In this document: positions 34,850 to 43,465 of the stretch, one piece after another
Layout: every line of letters begins with the position of its first letter
Position numbering within the stretch: the first letter of the stretch is position 1
NCBI RefSeq assembly: GCF_002777255.1
Contig: NZ_CP017634.1
Coordinates: 2,988,903-3,052,902, forward strand
From: Candidatus Formimonas warabiya
GTDB taxonomy: Bacteria > Bacillota > Dehalobacteriia > Dehalobacteriales > Dehalobacteriaceae
Length of the DNA: 64,000 nt
Direction: 5' to 3'
Notes under the pieces: model-generated
What the model saw: only the letters and a program-made list of their open reading frames with translations
What the model was told of the DNA's origin: nothing
The model's database searches: none
Translations under genes and position numbers: made by a program

Positions 34850-36223
34850 TCAGATAGATTTTAAAAATTCCACCAGGTCATTTTTCTCTTGATCTGTTAG
34901 TTTGAGCCTAAATAAAGCATTATAATGATTCACGACGTCCAGGAGGGTGGCAAAACGCCCATCATGGTAGAATCCTCCTTTTTGGTGGGTCCATAGTCCC
35001 GCCAAAGGCGCCGTCCGGTACCTGTTTGTCGGCGAACGATAAGCCTGAAACCCGTCAATGCCCATTTCCCCGGGGGTATGCATGGCCCAGCCCGGTTCAT
35101 TGTAAAGGGGCGGTACATGACAGCTGGCACATGTGGCCTTCCCATTAAACAAAGCCTCACCCCGGCGGGCTGCTTCCCGGTCATAGCTGCCTGTCGGAGG
35201 CTTAGGCGCAGTGAGGACCAGCTGGTAAAGATGCAGGTCCGGCAGCTTCGAAGTAATTAAATCAGGATTGTTCCTGATATTCCAGTCTTTGGTTTTCACC
35301 GCGATAGGATATTTTTCCGGGTTATTCAGCCTGGGGTCATAAAAGGTTCCCTTCCCTCTCATCTGGGTGTTCGCCACATAGGCATTCCAATAAGGGACGG
35401 AACCCCAGCCTGTCCAAGTATGCAGGTTGATCCCAGCGAGGCCGAAGGCTGGAGGAAGCAGCGTCGCGGCAGCCTTCCCGTCCGGGCGGAACCCCTTGCC
35501 GTCCTGCAACAACTCTGCGTCAAATTTCCCCGGTCCCCAGCTGGCCAGGACCTTTTTTACCGTGGCCACATCAATCCCTAACCGGTCGGCGATCGCTTTC
35601 AGGTTGGGTGACAGGCCAATAATCGCCCCCACATTCAAGTCCCGGTTAGCCCAGCCGTCCAACCGGCGCCCGATTCCGGGCGCTATAGAGTCGTCTACCG
35701 TGGAATGGCATAAAGAACATTGAATTCCCATAGAAGTCAGTTGTCCTTGTTCATCAAAGAACCCTGTAAGCCCCACCACGGCGTTATTTTTCAAAAGGGC
35801 CAGGGTCGCCGCAGGATCGTCCAGATTGATTTTGCCTTCCTTCAGACCGGTGGCCAAATCCCGGGGAAGGGCTTGGGCATCTACCTTTAGCCCAACCGAC
35901 AGGGCGGTCTTAGGGCTGACTCCAGGACCTACACCACCCAGCTTTTCTCCGGCAATGGCCTGATGGAGTTTTAAGGTATTTCCCCAAAAATCTTCGTCCC
36001 CAAAAGTATCGTAGCGAAAGATACGCTGTCCTTCCTTCACCCTTGCGAGGGTACTCTTCTCAAGTTCCGGCGCCAAACCGGTCCCTTGGGAAGAAGTAAA
36101 GGTGAACCATTCTGTCCAGGGCGATAAAGCAAGACGGGATTTTTCTCCCGGATTCCACAGAATCAACCCGGCTACTGCTAACCCTGCCAAAATCACGGTA
36201 GCAACTTTAAACCTGGATTTCAT
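34850..36223 (-). CDS. Di-haem cytochrome c peroxidase-like protein
   Basis: 457 residues. N-terminal membrane anchor or signal (about 7-23, ATVILAGLAVAGLILW), then two covalent haem-binding motifs CSLCH (169-173) and CASCH (365-369). The C-terminal part (RRGEALFNGKATCASC, then FYHDGRFATLLDVVNHYN) is the typical domain of cytochrome c peroxidases and MauG-like proteins. It would act outside the membrane, reducing peroxide or accepting electrons. c-Type cytochromes of this kind are more usual in Gram-negatives; in a clostridial host acquisition by transfer is possible. Electron donor not identified. Confidence 0.85.
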   Translation of the reverse strand: MKSRFKVATVILAGLAVAGLILWNPGEKSRLALSPWTEWFTFTSSQGTGLAPELEKSTLARVKEGQRIFRYDTFGDEDFWGNTLKLHQAIAGEKLGGVGPGVSPKTALSVGLKVDAQALPRDLATGLKEGKINLDDPAATLALLKNNAVVGLTGFFDEQGQLTSMGIQCSLCHSTVDDSIAPGIGRRLDGWANRDLNVGAIIGLSPNLKAIADRLGIDVATVKKVLASWGPGKFDAELLQDGKGFRPDGKAAATLLPPAFGLAGINLHTWTGWGSVPYWNAYVANTQMRGKGTFYDPRLNNPEKYPIAVKTKDWNIRNNPDLITSKLPDLHLYQLVLTAPKPPTGSYDREAARRGEALFNGKATCASCHVPPLYNEPGWAMHTPGEMGIDGFQAYRSPTNRYRTAPLAGLWTHQKGGFYHDGRFATLLDVVNHYNALFRLKLTDQEKNDLVEFLKSI

Positions 36224-36313
36224 ATCATCCCTCCTAGAAATAGAGAAACTTTTCCCAATGCTAACGATATCTTATCCAGATTTATGCGCAATATGTGCCG
36301 GAGAAAAGCCGGG

Positions 36314-37567
36314 TTATCTGGTAGGAAGAGTTTTTCTTGATATGGTCACAAGGAATATCCCCCCGCCGATGAGAAATAAAATCATCACGCTTAAAACACC
36401 ATACCGGGACTCCCCCGTAACCTGGCTGAAAAAACCATATAGACTGGGCCCCATAATGGCGGCAAATTTGCCAAAAATATCGTAAAAGCCGAAAAATTCG
36501 TTGGCATTTTCCTTGGGAACCATTTTCCCAAAATAGGAGCGGGACAAAGCCTGAAGGCCCCCCTGAGAACTGGCCACCAGCAAGGCCAGGATCCAAAAAT
36601 CGAGGGCCGTCTCCATTCTATAACCCAGGTAACAGATGATGAGATAAATGATAATGCCGAAAAGAATCATCTTACTGCTGCCAAATTTCTTGGCCAAGAT
36701 GCCGTAAAGAATCGCGCAGGGAAAGGCGACAATTTGCGTTACCAATAAAGCCAGGAGCAGGGTGCTGCTCCCCAACCCAACACTGTCGCCGTAAACGGTA
36801 GCCATATGAATGATGGTATTGACCCCGTCAATATAGAAGAAGTAGGCTAAAAGGAAGAGAAAGATGGCACCGTAATTTTTAATATTACGAAAAGTGCCGT
36901 ATAATCTTTGAAAACTGCTTCGCACCAAACCGGGACTTGGCTCCAGGAAATATACCTGCCGGACATTTTTTAAAATGGGAAGGGCAAAAACCGCCCACCA
37001 CACGGCCGTAATCAGAAAGGAAATCTTCGTAGCCAAAAGGGCAGGTATTCCAATTTCTTTGCCGAACATAATCAGAGCGATAGAAAATACAAAGGGGATG
37101 GTGCTGCCCCCAATATAGCCCAGAGCAAAACCGTAGGTGGACACCCGGTCCATCCTGTCTTCAGTGGTTACATCCACTAAAAAAGCATCGTAAAACAGGT
37201 TGGCTCCTGAAAAACCAATGACGGTAATGATGTAAAGAACAAGGATGGGAAACCATTGGCCGGTAAAGGCAAGGGCTGCCGTTGACAAGACGCCGATGAG
37301 CAGAAAGACCCGGAACATGCGCATTTTCATACCCCGGTAATCCCCCATGGCACCTAAGATGGGTGCCATAAGGGCAATGATCAGGGTAGCCAGTGACGTG
37401 CTGTATCCCCAATAAGCATCTGCCATATTGGGGCTGATACCGGCCTCTTTGGTCAAAGTTTTGAAAAAGATGGGCAGGACAGCCGCAGTCACAATGACCG
37501 AATAAGCAGAATTGGCCCAATCATACAAAATCCAGCTTTTTTCCTGGAGACTGAAATCTCTCAGCAT
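36314..37567 (-). CDS. MFS transporter of the UMF1 (Atg22-like) family
   Basis: 417 residues, about 12 membrane helices. The start KSWILYDWANSAYSVIV and the motif ATLIIALMAPILGAMGDYRG are those of the UMF1 family, formerly linked to vacuolar effluxers in yeast. Bacterial members have no settled substrate. Divergent from the phospholipase gene with only 40 bp between starts; its ribosome-binding site is AGGAGGAGA. Confidence 0.88.
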   Translation of the reverse strand: MLRDFSLQEKSWILYDWANSAYSVIVTAAVLPIFFKTLTKEAGISPNMADAYWGYSTSLATLIIALMAPILGAMGDYRGMKMRMFRVFLLIGVLSTAALAFTGQWFPILVLYIITVIGFSGANLFYDAFLVDVTTEDRMDRVSTYGFALGYIGGSTIPFVFSIALIMFGKEIGIPALLATKISFLITAVWWAVFALPILKNVRQVYFLEPSPGLVRSSFQRLYGTFRNIKNYGAIFLFLLAYFFYIDGVNTIIHMATVYGDSVGLGSSTLLLALLVTQIVAFPCAILYGILAKKFGSSKMILFGIIIYLIICYLGYRMETALDFWILALLVASSQGGLQALSRSYFGKMVPKENANEFFGFYDIFGKFAAIMGPSLYGFFSQVTGESRYGVLSVMILFLIGGGIFLVTISRKTLPTR

Positions 37568-37607
37568 CCCATCTCCTCCTTAATATTATTAGGAAAGGAT
37601 AACCCAT

Positions 37608-38624
37608 ATGCCCAGTCTGATTACTCACTACCTGTGCGGGGAAAAAGCCGCTCAACTGCTGGAAAATACGCCTGGGGAAACAGTGATCAAAGAGCATAGA
37701 GCATTATTTAACTTGGGTACCCAAGGCCCTGACATCTTTTTTTATCACCGGGTCTGGCCCTGGACAAAAAGCCAGGGAGTAGAGAAAATAGGGCACCGAA
37801 TGCATGAATACCAGGTTGGTGATTTCTTCTCACAGGCAATTAACTATATTATAAACCAGAGGGACGGGGAAAGGAACCGGCTTACGGCATATCTCTGCGG
37901 TTATCTCTGCCATTATGCCCTGGACCTGTACACCCATCCTTATATTTTTTTTAAATCAGGTTTTATCCGTCCCGGAGAACTGAGCACTGCCAAATATACC
38001 TGTTATCACCGCATATTTGAAACCGCTCTTGACTTATTGATGTTGGACCGGATGCTTAAGAAAAGGCCCACTGACCTCAGGATTTCCCAACTGATCCAGG
38101 TGGAGAAAGAAGAAGCCGGCCTATTGGGCAAAATGTACCAATCCAACCTGGAGATGATGGGTATCTCCGTTACTACCGCACAGGTAGTTCAAGCGATCCA
38201 AGACATGATTTGCGTGCAGGCGGTACTTGCTGATCGATGGGGTCTTAAAAAGAGGCTGCTCTCCTCTCTGGAAAGAATTCTCGGAAAATACCCCCTGATG
38301 TCCAGCATGATTTATCCCGCCGTGATTGCGGACGGGCTTGATTATTTGAATATGCGCCATTCCCCCTGGTCTCTTCCCTGGGACCGTTCTGTAGAAAGCC
38401 GCTTATCCTTTCCGGAACTGTTTGACCTGGCCGTCCAGGAAGCTAAAGGAATGTGTGAAGCCCTCTTGCTCTTCTTATCCGGGCAGGGCAATATTCAGGA
38501 TGTTTTGCAAGCCATCGGCAACCGGTCTTTTTCCACCGGTCTGGACTGCTGCCTCAATTTGGAATTTCATTTTTATAACTGTATTTTTGCACCGGTCGAA
38601 GAAAAGGGGAAAGCATCCTTCTGA
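37608..38624 (+). CDS. Zinc-dependent phospholipase C family protein
   Basis: 338 residues. N-terminal PSLITHYLCGEKAAQLL and NLGTQGPDIFFYHRVWPW, then AYLCGYLCHYALDLYTHPYI; the histidines and aspartates match the metal-binding pattern of the zinc-dependent phospholipase C / S1-P1 nuclease-like family common in Clostridia. There is no signal peptide, so it may be intracellular and its substrate is unclear. Ribosome-binding site GGAAAGGA before ATG at 37608. Confidence 0.82.
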   Translation: MPSLITHYLCGEKAAQLLENTPGETVIKEHRALFNLGTQGPDIFFYHRVWPWTKSQGVEKIGHRMHEYQVGDFFSQAINYIINQRDGERNRLTAYLCGYLCHYALDLYTHPYIFFKSGFIRPGELSTAKYTCYHRIFETALDLLMLDRMLKKRPTDLRISQLIQVEKEEAGLLGKMYQSNLEMMGISVTTAQVVQAIQDMICVQAVLADRWGLKKRLLSSLERILGKYPLMSSMIYPAVIADGLDYLNMRHSPWSLPWDRSVESRLSFPELFDLAVQEAKGMCEALLLFLSGQGNIQDVLQAIGNRSFSTGLDCCLNLEFHFYNCIFAPVEEKGKASF

Positions 38625-38635
38625 AAATATTTTCA

Positions 38636-38665
38636 TTGACGAAAATGTTTATTTTCCGATACAAT
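38636..38665 (+). promoter_or_regulatory. Promoter of the 2-oxoacid oxidoreductase operon
   Basis: TTGACG (38636-38641), 18-base spacer, TACAAT (38660-38665). Confidence 0.65.
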
Positions 38666-38847
38666 ATTTAGAATGAGATTTTGCACCCAGCCTTTTATAG
38701 CACCAAAAAATGATTACAAAAATACCGCAAGCCGCAGCCCGGGCCATGGCTTAAGGAGGGCCGGTTCCCTTCCGGGAACCTTGTCACCTGCCGTGAAAAG
38801 GGCTATGATAAATGTAAAAAATCTGCTCCCCTGATAAGGAGGTTCCA
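38666..38847 (+). other. Structured 5' leader of the 2-oxoacid oxidoreductase operon
   Basis: About 175 bases between promoter and start codon. It contains a perfect hairpin GGTTCCC-TTCC-GGGAACC (38763-38780) and GC-rich neighbouring sequence. I do not recognise any known riboswitch class in it, and no T-run follows. It may be an unassigned regulatory leader. Confidence 0.4.
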
Positions 38848-39405
38848 ATGATGTTAGAAATGCGCATTCACGGCCGGGGTGGACAAGGTGTGGTCACCCT
38901 GGCTGAACTTTTGGCCAAAACTGCCCTGAAGGCAGGGCAGGAAGCGCAAACCCTGCCTTTTTTCGGAGTGGAACGGAGAGGTGCCGCCGTCAAAGCTGCG
39001 GTTCGCTTTGACTCCCGCCCCATCAAAGTTCGCTCCCTCTCTTACCAGCCTGATATTCTGGTGCTGATGCACGAAAATCTCCTCTCCATCGGGCTTGATG
39101 ACGGCTATGCCCCTGATGCCTTCATCGTGGCCAACGGGGAAAATCCCCTCCCCGTGTCCCAAAAGCACTGGCTGGTAGATGCCGTCGGTATTGCTGTCCG
39201 TAATGACCTGGTTTACGGCGGTGAACCCTTTATTAATGTTCCCATGCTGGGAGCTCTCTCGCGGATTCTCGATCTTCCTTTCTCCCTGGTGGAGGAAACG
39301 ATCCAGGAACAATGGAGCGGCCCCAAAGCAGTTCCCAACATCGCTGCCGCCAAAGAAGCTTATGAAGCGGTGCGGCAAATCGAAGGAGGTGGGTCCCATG
39401 CATGA
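38848..39405 (+). CDS. porC: 2-oxoacid:ferredoxin oxidoreductase gamma subunit
   Basis: 185 residues with the gamma-subunit signature MRIHGRGGQGVVTLAELLA at the N-terminus and PFFGVERRGAAVKAAVRF. It is one of four subunits (gamma, delta, alpha, beta encoded in order) that oxidatively decarboxylate a 2-oxoacid to acyl-CoA, reducing ferredoxin. AAGGAGG precedes the ATG. It overlaps the delta gene by eight bases. Pyruvate is the commonest substrate for this architecture. Confidence 0.9.
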   Translation: MMLEMRIHGRGGQGVVTLAELLAKTALKAGQEAQTLPFFGVERRGAAVKAAVRFDSRPIKVRSLSYQPDILVLMHENLLSIGLDDGYAPDAFIVANGENPLPVSQKHWLVDAVGIAVRNDLVYGGEPFINVPMLGALSRILDLPFSLVEETIQEQWSGPKAVPNIAAAKEAYEAVRQIEGGGSHA

Positions 39406-39655
39406 CCCGTCCGTTTATCCCCTGGCCCGTCCGCTGAAAGGTTCCGGCGGACTTACCGGTACCTGGCGCACCAGCCGGCCCCAGTTAGATCCCCAAAAAT
39501 GCAACGGCTGCCTTCTGTGCTGGCTTTATTGCCCCGAAGGGGTAATCAGCAAGACAGACCGCAGCATTGATTACGATTTATGTAAAGGATGCGGCATCTG
39601 TGAGGCAGAATGCCCGAAGAAAGCAATCACCATGGTAAAGGAGGAGGGCAGATGA
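39398..39655 (+). CDS. porD: 2-oxoacid:ferredoxin oxidoreductase delta subunit (2[4Fe-4S] ferredoxin)
   Basis: 85 residues starting at the ATG at 39398 (GGAGGTG eight bases upstream), shorter than the open frame that contains it. Two ferredoxin motifs CNGCLLCWLYCP and CKGCGICEAECP bind two 4Fe-4S clusters that pass electrons to external ferredoxin. Overlaps both gamma and alpha genes (ATGA at 39652), so all are translationally coupled. Confidence 0.92.
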   Translation: MHDPSVYPLARPLKGSGGLTGTWRTSRPQLDPQKCNGCLLCWLYCPEGVISKTDRSIDYDLCKGCGICEAECPKKAITMVKEEGR

Positions 39656-40779
39656 AAAAAATACTTGACACGGGAAATGCTGCCTGCGCTTTGGCGGTAA
39701 AGGCCGCCAAAGTGGACATGATTGCGGCCTATCCCATTACTCCCCAAACTTCCGTGGCAGAAAAACTGGCCGGTTATATTGCCCAGGGTGAGCTGGATGC
39801 CAAATACCTGCCCGTAGAATCGGAACACAGCGTGATGAGTGCAGTGGCCGCAGCGGCCGCAGCAGGAGCCAGAGTTTTTACCGCCACTTCCTCTCAAGGT
39901 CTTCTTTATATGCACGAAATTCTCCATTATGCGGCAGGAGGACGCCTGCCCATCGTTATGGCCAACGTGAACCGGGCTGTGTGCGCTCCCTGGTGTCTCT
40001 ATGTGGATCACCAGGATGCAGTTTCCCAAAGGGATACCGGTTGGATTCAATTGTATGCCGCCTCCAACCAGGAAATATATGATACCATTCTTCTAGCCTA
40101 CAAGGTGGCTGAGGAAATCAATATCCCGGTCATGGTTAATTATGACGGCTTTTTGCTCTCTCATTCCATGATGCCTTTTGAACTTGTAGATCAGGACATC
40201 ATCGATCAATTTCTTCCCCCCTTTGAGCCAGCGTGGCGCCTGCACCCAGACTGGGGCGGTACTTTCGGTAATGTGACTCCTTCGGAAAACTATGTGCCTT
40301 TCCGCACCCGCCTGGCGGAAGACATCGTCAAAGCAGGAGAAATCATTGAAAACTATGCGAAAGAGTATCAAAAGCTCACCGGCCACTGGCACGGCGGTCT
40401 TTTTGACCTCTATGGCCCGGCAGATGCCGAGTTTTTCCTCCTTTCCATGGGTTCCATGGGCGCAGAAATGGAATTGGCGGTGGATATCCTGAGAAAACAA
40501 GGTATCCCTGCGGCAGGTTTAAGACTTCGCGTCTTCAGGCCTTTCCCCGCCCAAGAATTATCCCGTCTGTTGCCGGCGGGAGCCAAGCTTCTGGTTTTTG
40601 ACCGGAACTGTGCTTTTGGGACCGGAGGGGGAGCGTTGCTGGGCGAAGCCAAAGCCGCTCTTTTTGACCGGAAAGATGAGATCAAGGTCACCGGCCAAGT
40701 TATGGGTCTGGGCGGCGAGGACCTTCCTGCCCAATATCTCGCCGGGAAAGCCCGTGAAATGATGGAGGTGCTGAAATGA
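39652..40779 (+). CDS. porA: 2-oxoacid:ferredoxin oxidoreductase alpha subunit
   Basis: 375 residues. Conserved AAYPITPQTSVAEKL and LPVESEHSVMSAVAAAAAAG at the N-terminus and TSSQGLLYMHE mark the pyrimidine-binding TPP domain of the alpha subunit; the C-terminal half carries the transketolase-like domain (RPFPAQELSRLLP). Start at 39652 follows GGAGGAGGG; the frame extends upstream but inside the delta gene. Length matches PorA-type subunits. It may also act on other 2-oxoacids; specificity cannot be read from sequence. Confidence 0.92.
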   Translation: MKKILDTGNAACALAVKAAKVDMIAAYPITPQTSVAEKLAGYIAQGELDAKYLPVESEHSVMSAVAAAAAAGARVFTATSSQGLLYMHEILHYAAGGRLPIVMANVNRAVCAPWCLYVDHQDAVSQRDTGWIQLYAASNQEIYDTILLAYKVAEEINIPVMVNYDGFLLSHSMMPFELVDQDIIDQFLPPFEPAWRLHPDWGGTFGNVTPSENYVPFRTRLAEDIVKAGEIIENYAKEYQKLTGHWHGGLFDLYGPADAEFFLLSMGSMGAEMELAVDILRKQGIPAAGLRLRVFRPFPAQELSRLLPAGAKLLVFDRNCAFGTGGGALLGEAKAALFDRKDEIKVTGQVMGLGGEDLPAQYLAGKAREMMEVLK

Positions 40780-41708
40780 GCGTGACAATAAAAGAATTTT
40801 CCGATGTGGAATATGTGGTTCCCGGGTCCGCGGCCTGTGCCGGATGTCCTTCCACCATGGCCCTGCGCATTGTGGGCAAGGCTTTGGGAGAAAACGCTAT
40901 TATGCTCATGACCCCTTCCTGTGCCGTGGCCAGTATCGGTCTTTTGCCTAAATCCTGTTACTCCCTGCCCGTCTTGAACATCTGTTTTGCCTCTGCGGGA
41001 GCCTCTGCCGGCGGTCTCACCCTGGCTCTGGATGCCCTGCTGGAAAAGGGCCGGATCAAGGGGGAAAAACCGACTGTGTTTAACTGGGCCGGTGACGGCG
41101 GCACCTATGACATCGGTCTTCAGGGCCTTTCCGCGGCAGCAGAAAGGAACGATGACTTTATCCACTTTTGTTATAATAATGAGGCCTATTCCAACACCGG
41201 TGTGCAAAGAAGCGGAGCTACCCCCATCCATGCCATGACCACAACCACTCCCCTGGGAAAAGAAGTGCACCGGAAGAATTTGCCCCTTTTAATGCTGGAG
41301 CACCGGATTCCTTATGTTGCTACCGCCTCTCTGGCCTACCCCATGGACCTGTACCGCAAAGTCCAAAAGGCAAAAGGCATCAAGGGGTTCAAATATATCG
41401 AAATCCACGCCCCCTGCTATCCGGGATGGAAATTTTCCGCCAGTGATACCGTAAAAATGAGCCGGCTGGCTGTGAAATCCGGAACCTGGCTGTTATGGGA
41501 AGGGTCATACGGGAAGGTAACCTTGAATAACCCTACCTCCCTTTTGGCCCAGGGAAAACTGGCCCCCATTCCGCTTGAAGAATACATCGGAGGTCAGGGC
41601 CGTTATGCCCATATCATGAACAGCCCCCAAAGAGAGGAATATCTCTCCGCCATCCGGGAAGAAATCAAGCGGGAACTTAAATTTATGGCAGGCAGAGTAG
41701 AACTGTAA
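40776..41708 (+). CDS. porB: 2-oxoacid:ferredoxin oxidoreductase beta subunit
   Basis: 310 residues with the TPP diphosphate-binding motif (WAGDGGTYDIGLQGLSAA, then NDDFIHFCYNNEAYSNTG), and cysteines near ACAGCPSTM (about residue 20-28) that hold the 4Fe-4S cluster. ATGA overlap with the alpha gene. Last gene of the porCDAB set; mutY follows 83 bp later on the same strand. Confidence 0.93.
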   Translation: MSVTIKEFSDVEYVVPGSAACAGCPSTMALRIVGKALGENAIMLMTPSCAVASIGLLPKSCYSLPVLNICFASAGASAGGLTLALDALLEKGRIKGEKPTVFNWAGDGGTYDIGLQGLSAAAERNDDFIHFCYNNEAYSNTGVQRSGATPIHAMTTTTPLGKEVHRKNLPLLMLEHRIPYVATASLAYPMDLYRKVQKAKGIKGFKYIEIHAPCYPGWKFSASDTVKMSRLAVKSGTWLLWEGSYGKVTLNNPTSLLAQGKLAPIPLEEYIGGQGRYAHIMNSPQREEYLSAIREEIKRELKFMAGRVEL

Positions 41709-41791
41709 CGTACTTGAAAGCTTTTAGACGGCAGTAAATTAAATATCGTTCAATTGTGTCATGTGAGAAATCCCCCGGACTGGAGAAGGAA

Positions 41792-42844
41792 ATGACAGAT
41801 TGGGAAAGAACAGCAGGAAATCAGATACTGGAATGGTACGGGAAAAACAAAAGAGACCTCCCCTGGCGCCAAACAAAAGATCCCTACCGGATTTGGGTTT
41901 CGGAAATCATGCTGCAACAAACCCGGGTAGACACGGTAATCGGCTATTATCACCGCTTCTTGCAGCGTTTTCCCTCCATTGCTGCCTTGGCGGAAGCCAA
42001 GGAGGAAGAGGTTCTTTCCCTCTGGCAGGGTTTGGGATATTATTCAAGGGCCAGGAATCTGCACCGGGCGGCCCGTCTGATCACAGACCGGTATGGGGGT
42101 CAATTTCCCCATACCTATGAAGAGGTACGGAGCCTTCCCGGCATTGGCGACTATACGGCCGGCGCTATCCTGAGTATTGCCTTTGACCAGCCTTATGCGG
42201 CAGTGGACGGCAACGTCCTGCGGGTCATCACCCGGCTGACAGGGCTGGAAAAAGACATCACCCGTCCGGAAACAAAAAAAGAGTTGAGCCAGATGGTAAG
42301 GCCCATGATTCCTCTTGCCCATTCCGGAGATTTCTCCCAGGGACTGATGGAATTGGGCGCTCTTGTTTGTCTTCCCCTTGAGCCCTTGTGTGATCAATGT
42401 CCCGTCCAATCCCTCTGCACCGCCTATGCCACCGGGAGGCAAAATGAACTTCCTGTGCGAAAAAAGCGGGATAAACCCCTCAAAACCATCTTTTACCGGG
42501 TAGCTGTGATTCAAGATCAGGACTGCCTGCTCCTGGAACACCGGAGGAAGGAAACTTTGTTGGGCCAAATGTGGGGATTCCCCCTTGTGGAAGAAGGATC
42601 GGCCCGGTCCCTGGAATCCTTGTTTTGGGAAAAATATGGGTTAAAAATAAAGCTGGGTAAAAACCTGGGCCGGGTGACCCATATCTTTACCCATCAAGTA
42701 TGGCAAATGGACATTTCTTCTTATTTGCTTCTGCCCGGCACTGCTTTCGCCTCCACCCTGCACTGGATCCCGGAGGAGGAACAAAAAAATTTAGCCATCC
42801 CTACCGCTTTTCGCAAGGTATTGCAAGTGATCAAGCCTGGCTAG
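41792..42844 (+). CDS. mutY: A/G-specific adenine glycosylase MutY
   Basis: Removes adenine mispaired with 8-oxoguanine. About 350 residues: start MTDWERTAGNQIL (ATG at 41792, GGAG six bases upstream), LPWRQTKDPYRIWVSEIMLQ, the helix-hairpin-helix LPGIGDYTAGAI with the catalytic aspartate in VDGNVLRVITRL, and the iron-sulphur loop C-x6-C-x2-C-x5-C (CLPLEPLCDQCPVQSLC), then the C-terminal NUDIX-like domain. Normal length. Confidence 0.95.
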   Translation: MTDWERTAGNQILEWYGKNKRDLPWRQTKDPYRIWVSEIMLQQTRVDTVIGYYHRFLQRFPSIAALAEAKEEEVLSLWQGLGYYSRARNLHRAARLITDRYGGQFPHTYEEVRSLPGIGDYTAGAILSIAFDQPYAAVDGNVLRVITRLTGLEKDITRPETKKELSQMVRPMIPLAHSGDFSQGLMELGALVCLPLEPLCDQCPVQSLCTAYATGRQNELPVRKKRDKPLKTIFYRVAVIQDQDCLLLEHRRKETLLGQMWGFPLVEEGSARSLESLFWEKYGLKIKLGKNLGRVTHIFTHQVWQMDISSYLLLPGTAFASTLHWIPEEEQKNLAIPTAFRKVLQVIKPG

Positions 42845-42850
42845 TACACA

Positions 42851-43090
42851 TTATCTGTTTTTCCAGGCCGGAAGCTGGGCCATCATGCTTTTGGCTGCTG
42901 TGGCGGCAGCCTGCTCATCCAAACCTTGGGTGCGCACAATAAACCCGGTTAAGGAATCCAGCTTCTCTTCATAGGATTGCATCGTGCCGTCAGGTCGCGC
43001 ACAGTGCACACAATAGTCCTTATCGGTATCTCCCATCGCATAGTCGGATACAGCTTCCATAGGCATTCCACAGGCAATACAGGTTTTCAT
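42851..43090 (-). CDS. Small zinc-ribbon protein
   Basis: 79 residues with two CxxC pairs (CIACGMPM near the start and CVHCARPDG near 27-35) forming a zinc ribbon, then a helical tail (LTGFIVRTQGLDEQAAATAAKSMMAQLP). Such proteins are common in anaerobes with no assigned role. Ends seven bases from the mutY stop on the opposite strand. Interleaved inverted repeats (43119-43184) lie just upstream of its start. Confidence 0.8.
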   Translation of the reverse strand: MKTCIACGMPMEAVSDYAMGDTDKDYCVHCARPDGTMQSYEEKLDSLTGFIVRTQGLDEQAAATAAKSMMAQLPAWKNR

Positions 43091-43118
43091 TACATCTCAT
43101 CCTCGTATTATATATTTA

Positions 43119-43184
43119 CAGTCATTTTTCTAGTTATAATTCCAATCCATAAATGACTGCATAAGAAAATTGAATTGGAATTAT
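43119..43184. other. Two interleaved perfect inverted repeats
   Basis: CAGTCATTT (43119-43127) pairs with AAATGACTG (43151-43159), and ATAATTCCAAT (43136-43146) pairs with ATTGGAATTAT (43174-43184). The two pairs alternate, the arrangement of an H-type pseudoknot in RNA, or overlapping operators in DNA. It lies 29-94 bp upstream of the zinc-ribbon start and to the left of the IS110 transposase. Role unknown. Confidence 0.5.
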
Positions 43185-43219
43185 CAGAAGGGGTCTTCTT
43201 GAAGTATAATTTTCTTCGG

Positions 43220-43465
43220 GTTACAGAAAGGTTAGTTCTTATTCATCCTGTTGCACCGTATGGTGACTTCAAAGAAAGACTGTTCCCTTGTTCAATTTGT
43301 TAACTTCAAACCCAGGTGTTGTTCCTGCCTGCTTGGCGCTGTGGGTAGCAGCCGGCATGACAGCCAACAGACAGAGTTCTGATTTGTGCGAGGGTGTTGA
43401 TGCATTTGAACCAAGGAGGCTCCTTTTGGTAATTCCAATATTCTCTTACGAAAGGTGGTGTTACC
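43220..43465 (+). ncRNA. Candidate bridge RNA region of the IS110 element
   Basis: IS110-family elements encode a structured bridge RNA in the non-coding end next to the recombinase gene. This 245-bp stretch upstream of the recombinase has no ORF, moderate GC and several hairpin-prone segments (for example GCCGGCATGACAGCC-type and AAGGAGGCTCCTTTTGG repeats). Position is inferred from family knowledge; the RNA ends and loops cannot be assigned by eye. Confidence 0.4.

Noticed and set aside
40410-41270. Minus-strand ORF of 286 residues over porA/porB
   Set aside because: Long only because the GC-rich por genes lack stops in that frame; no family motifs.
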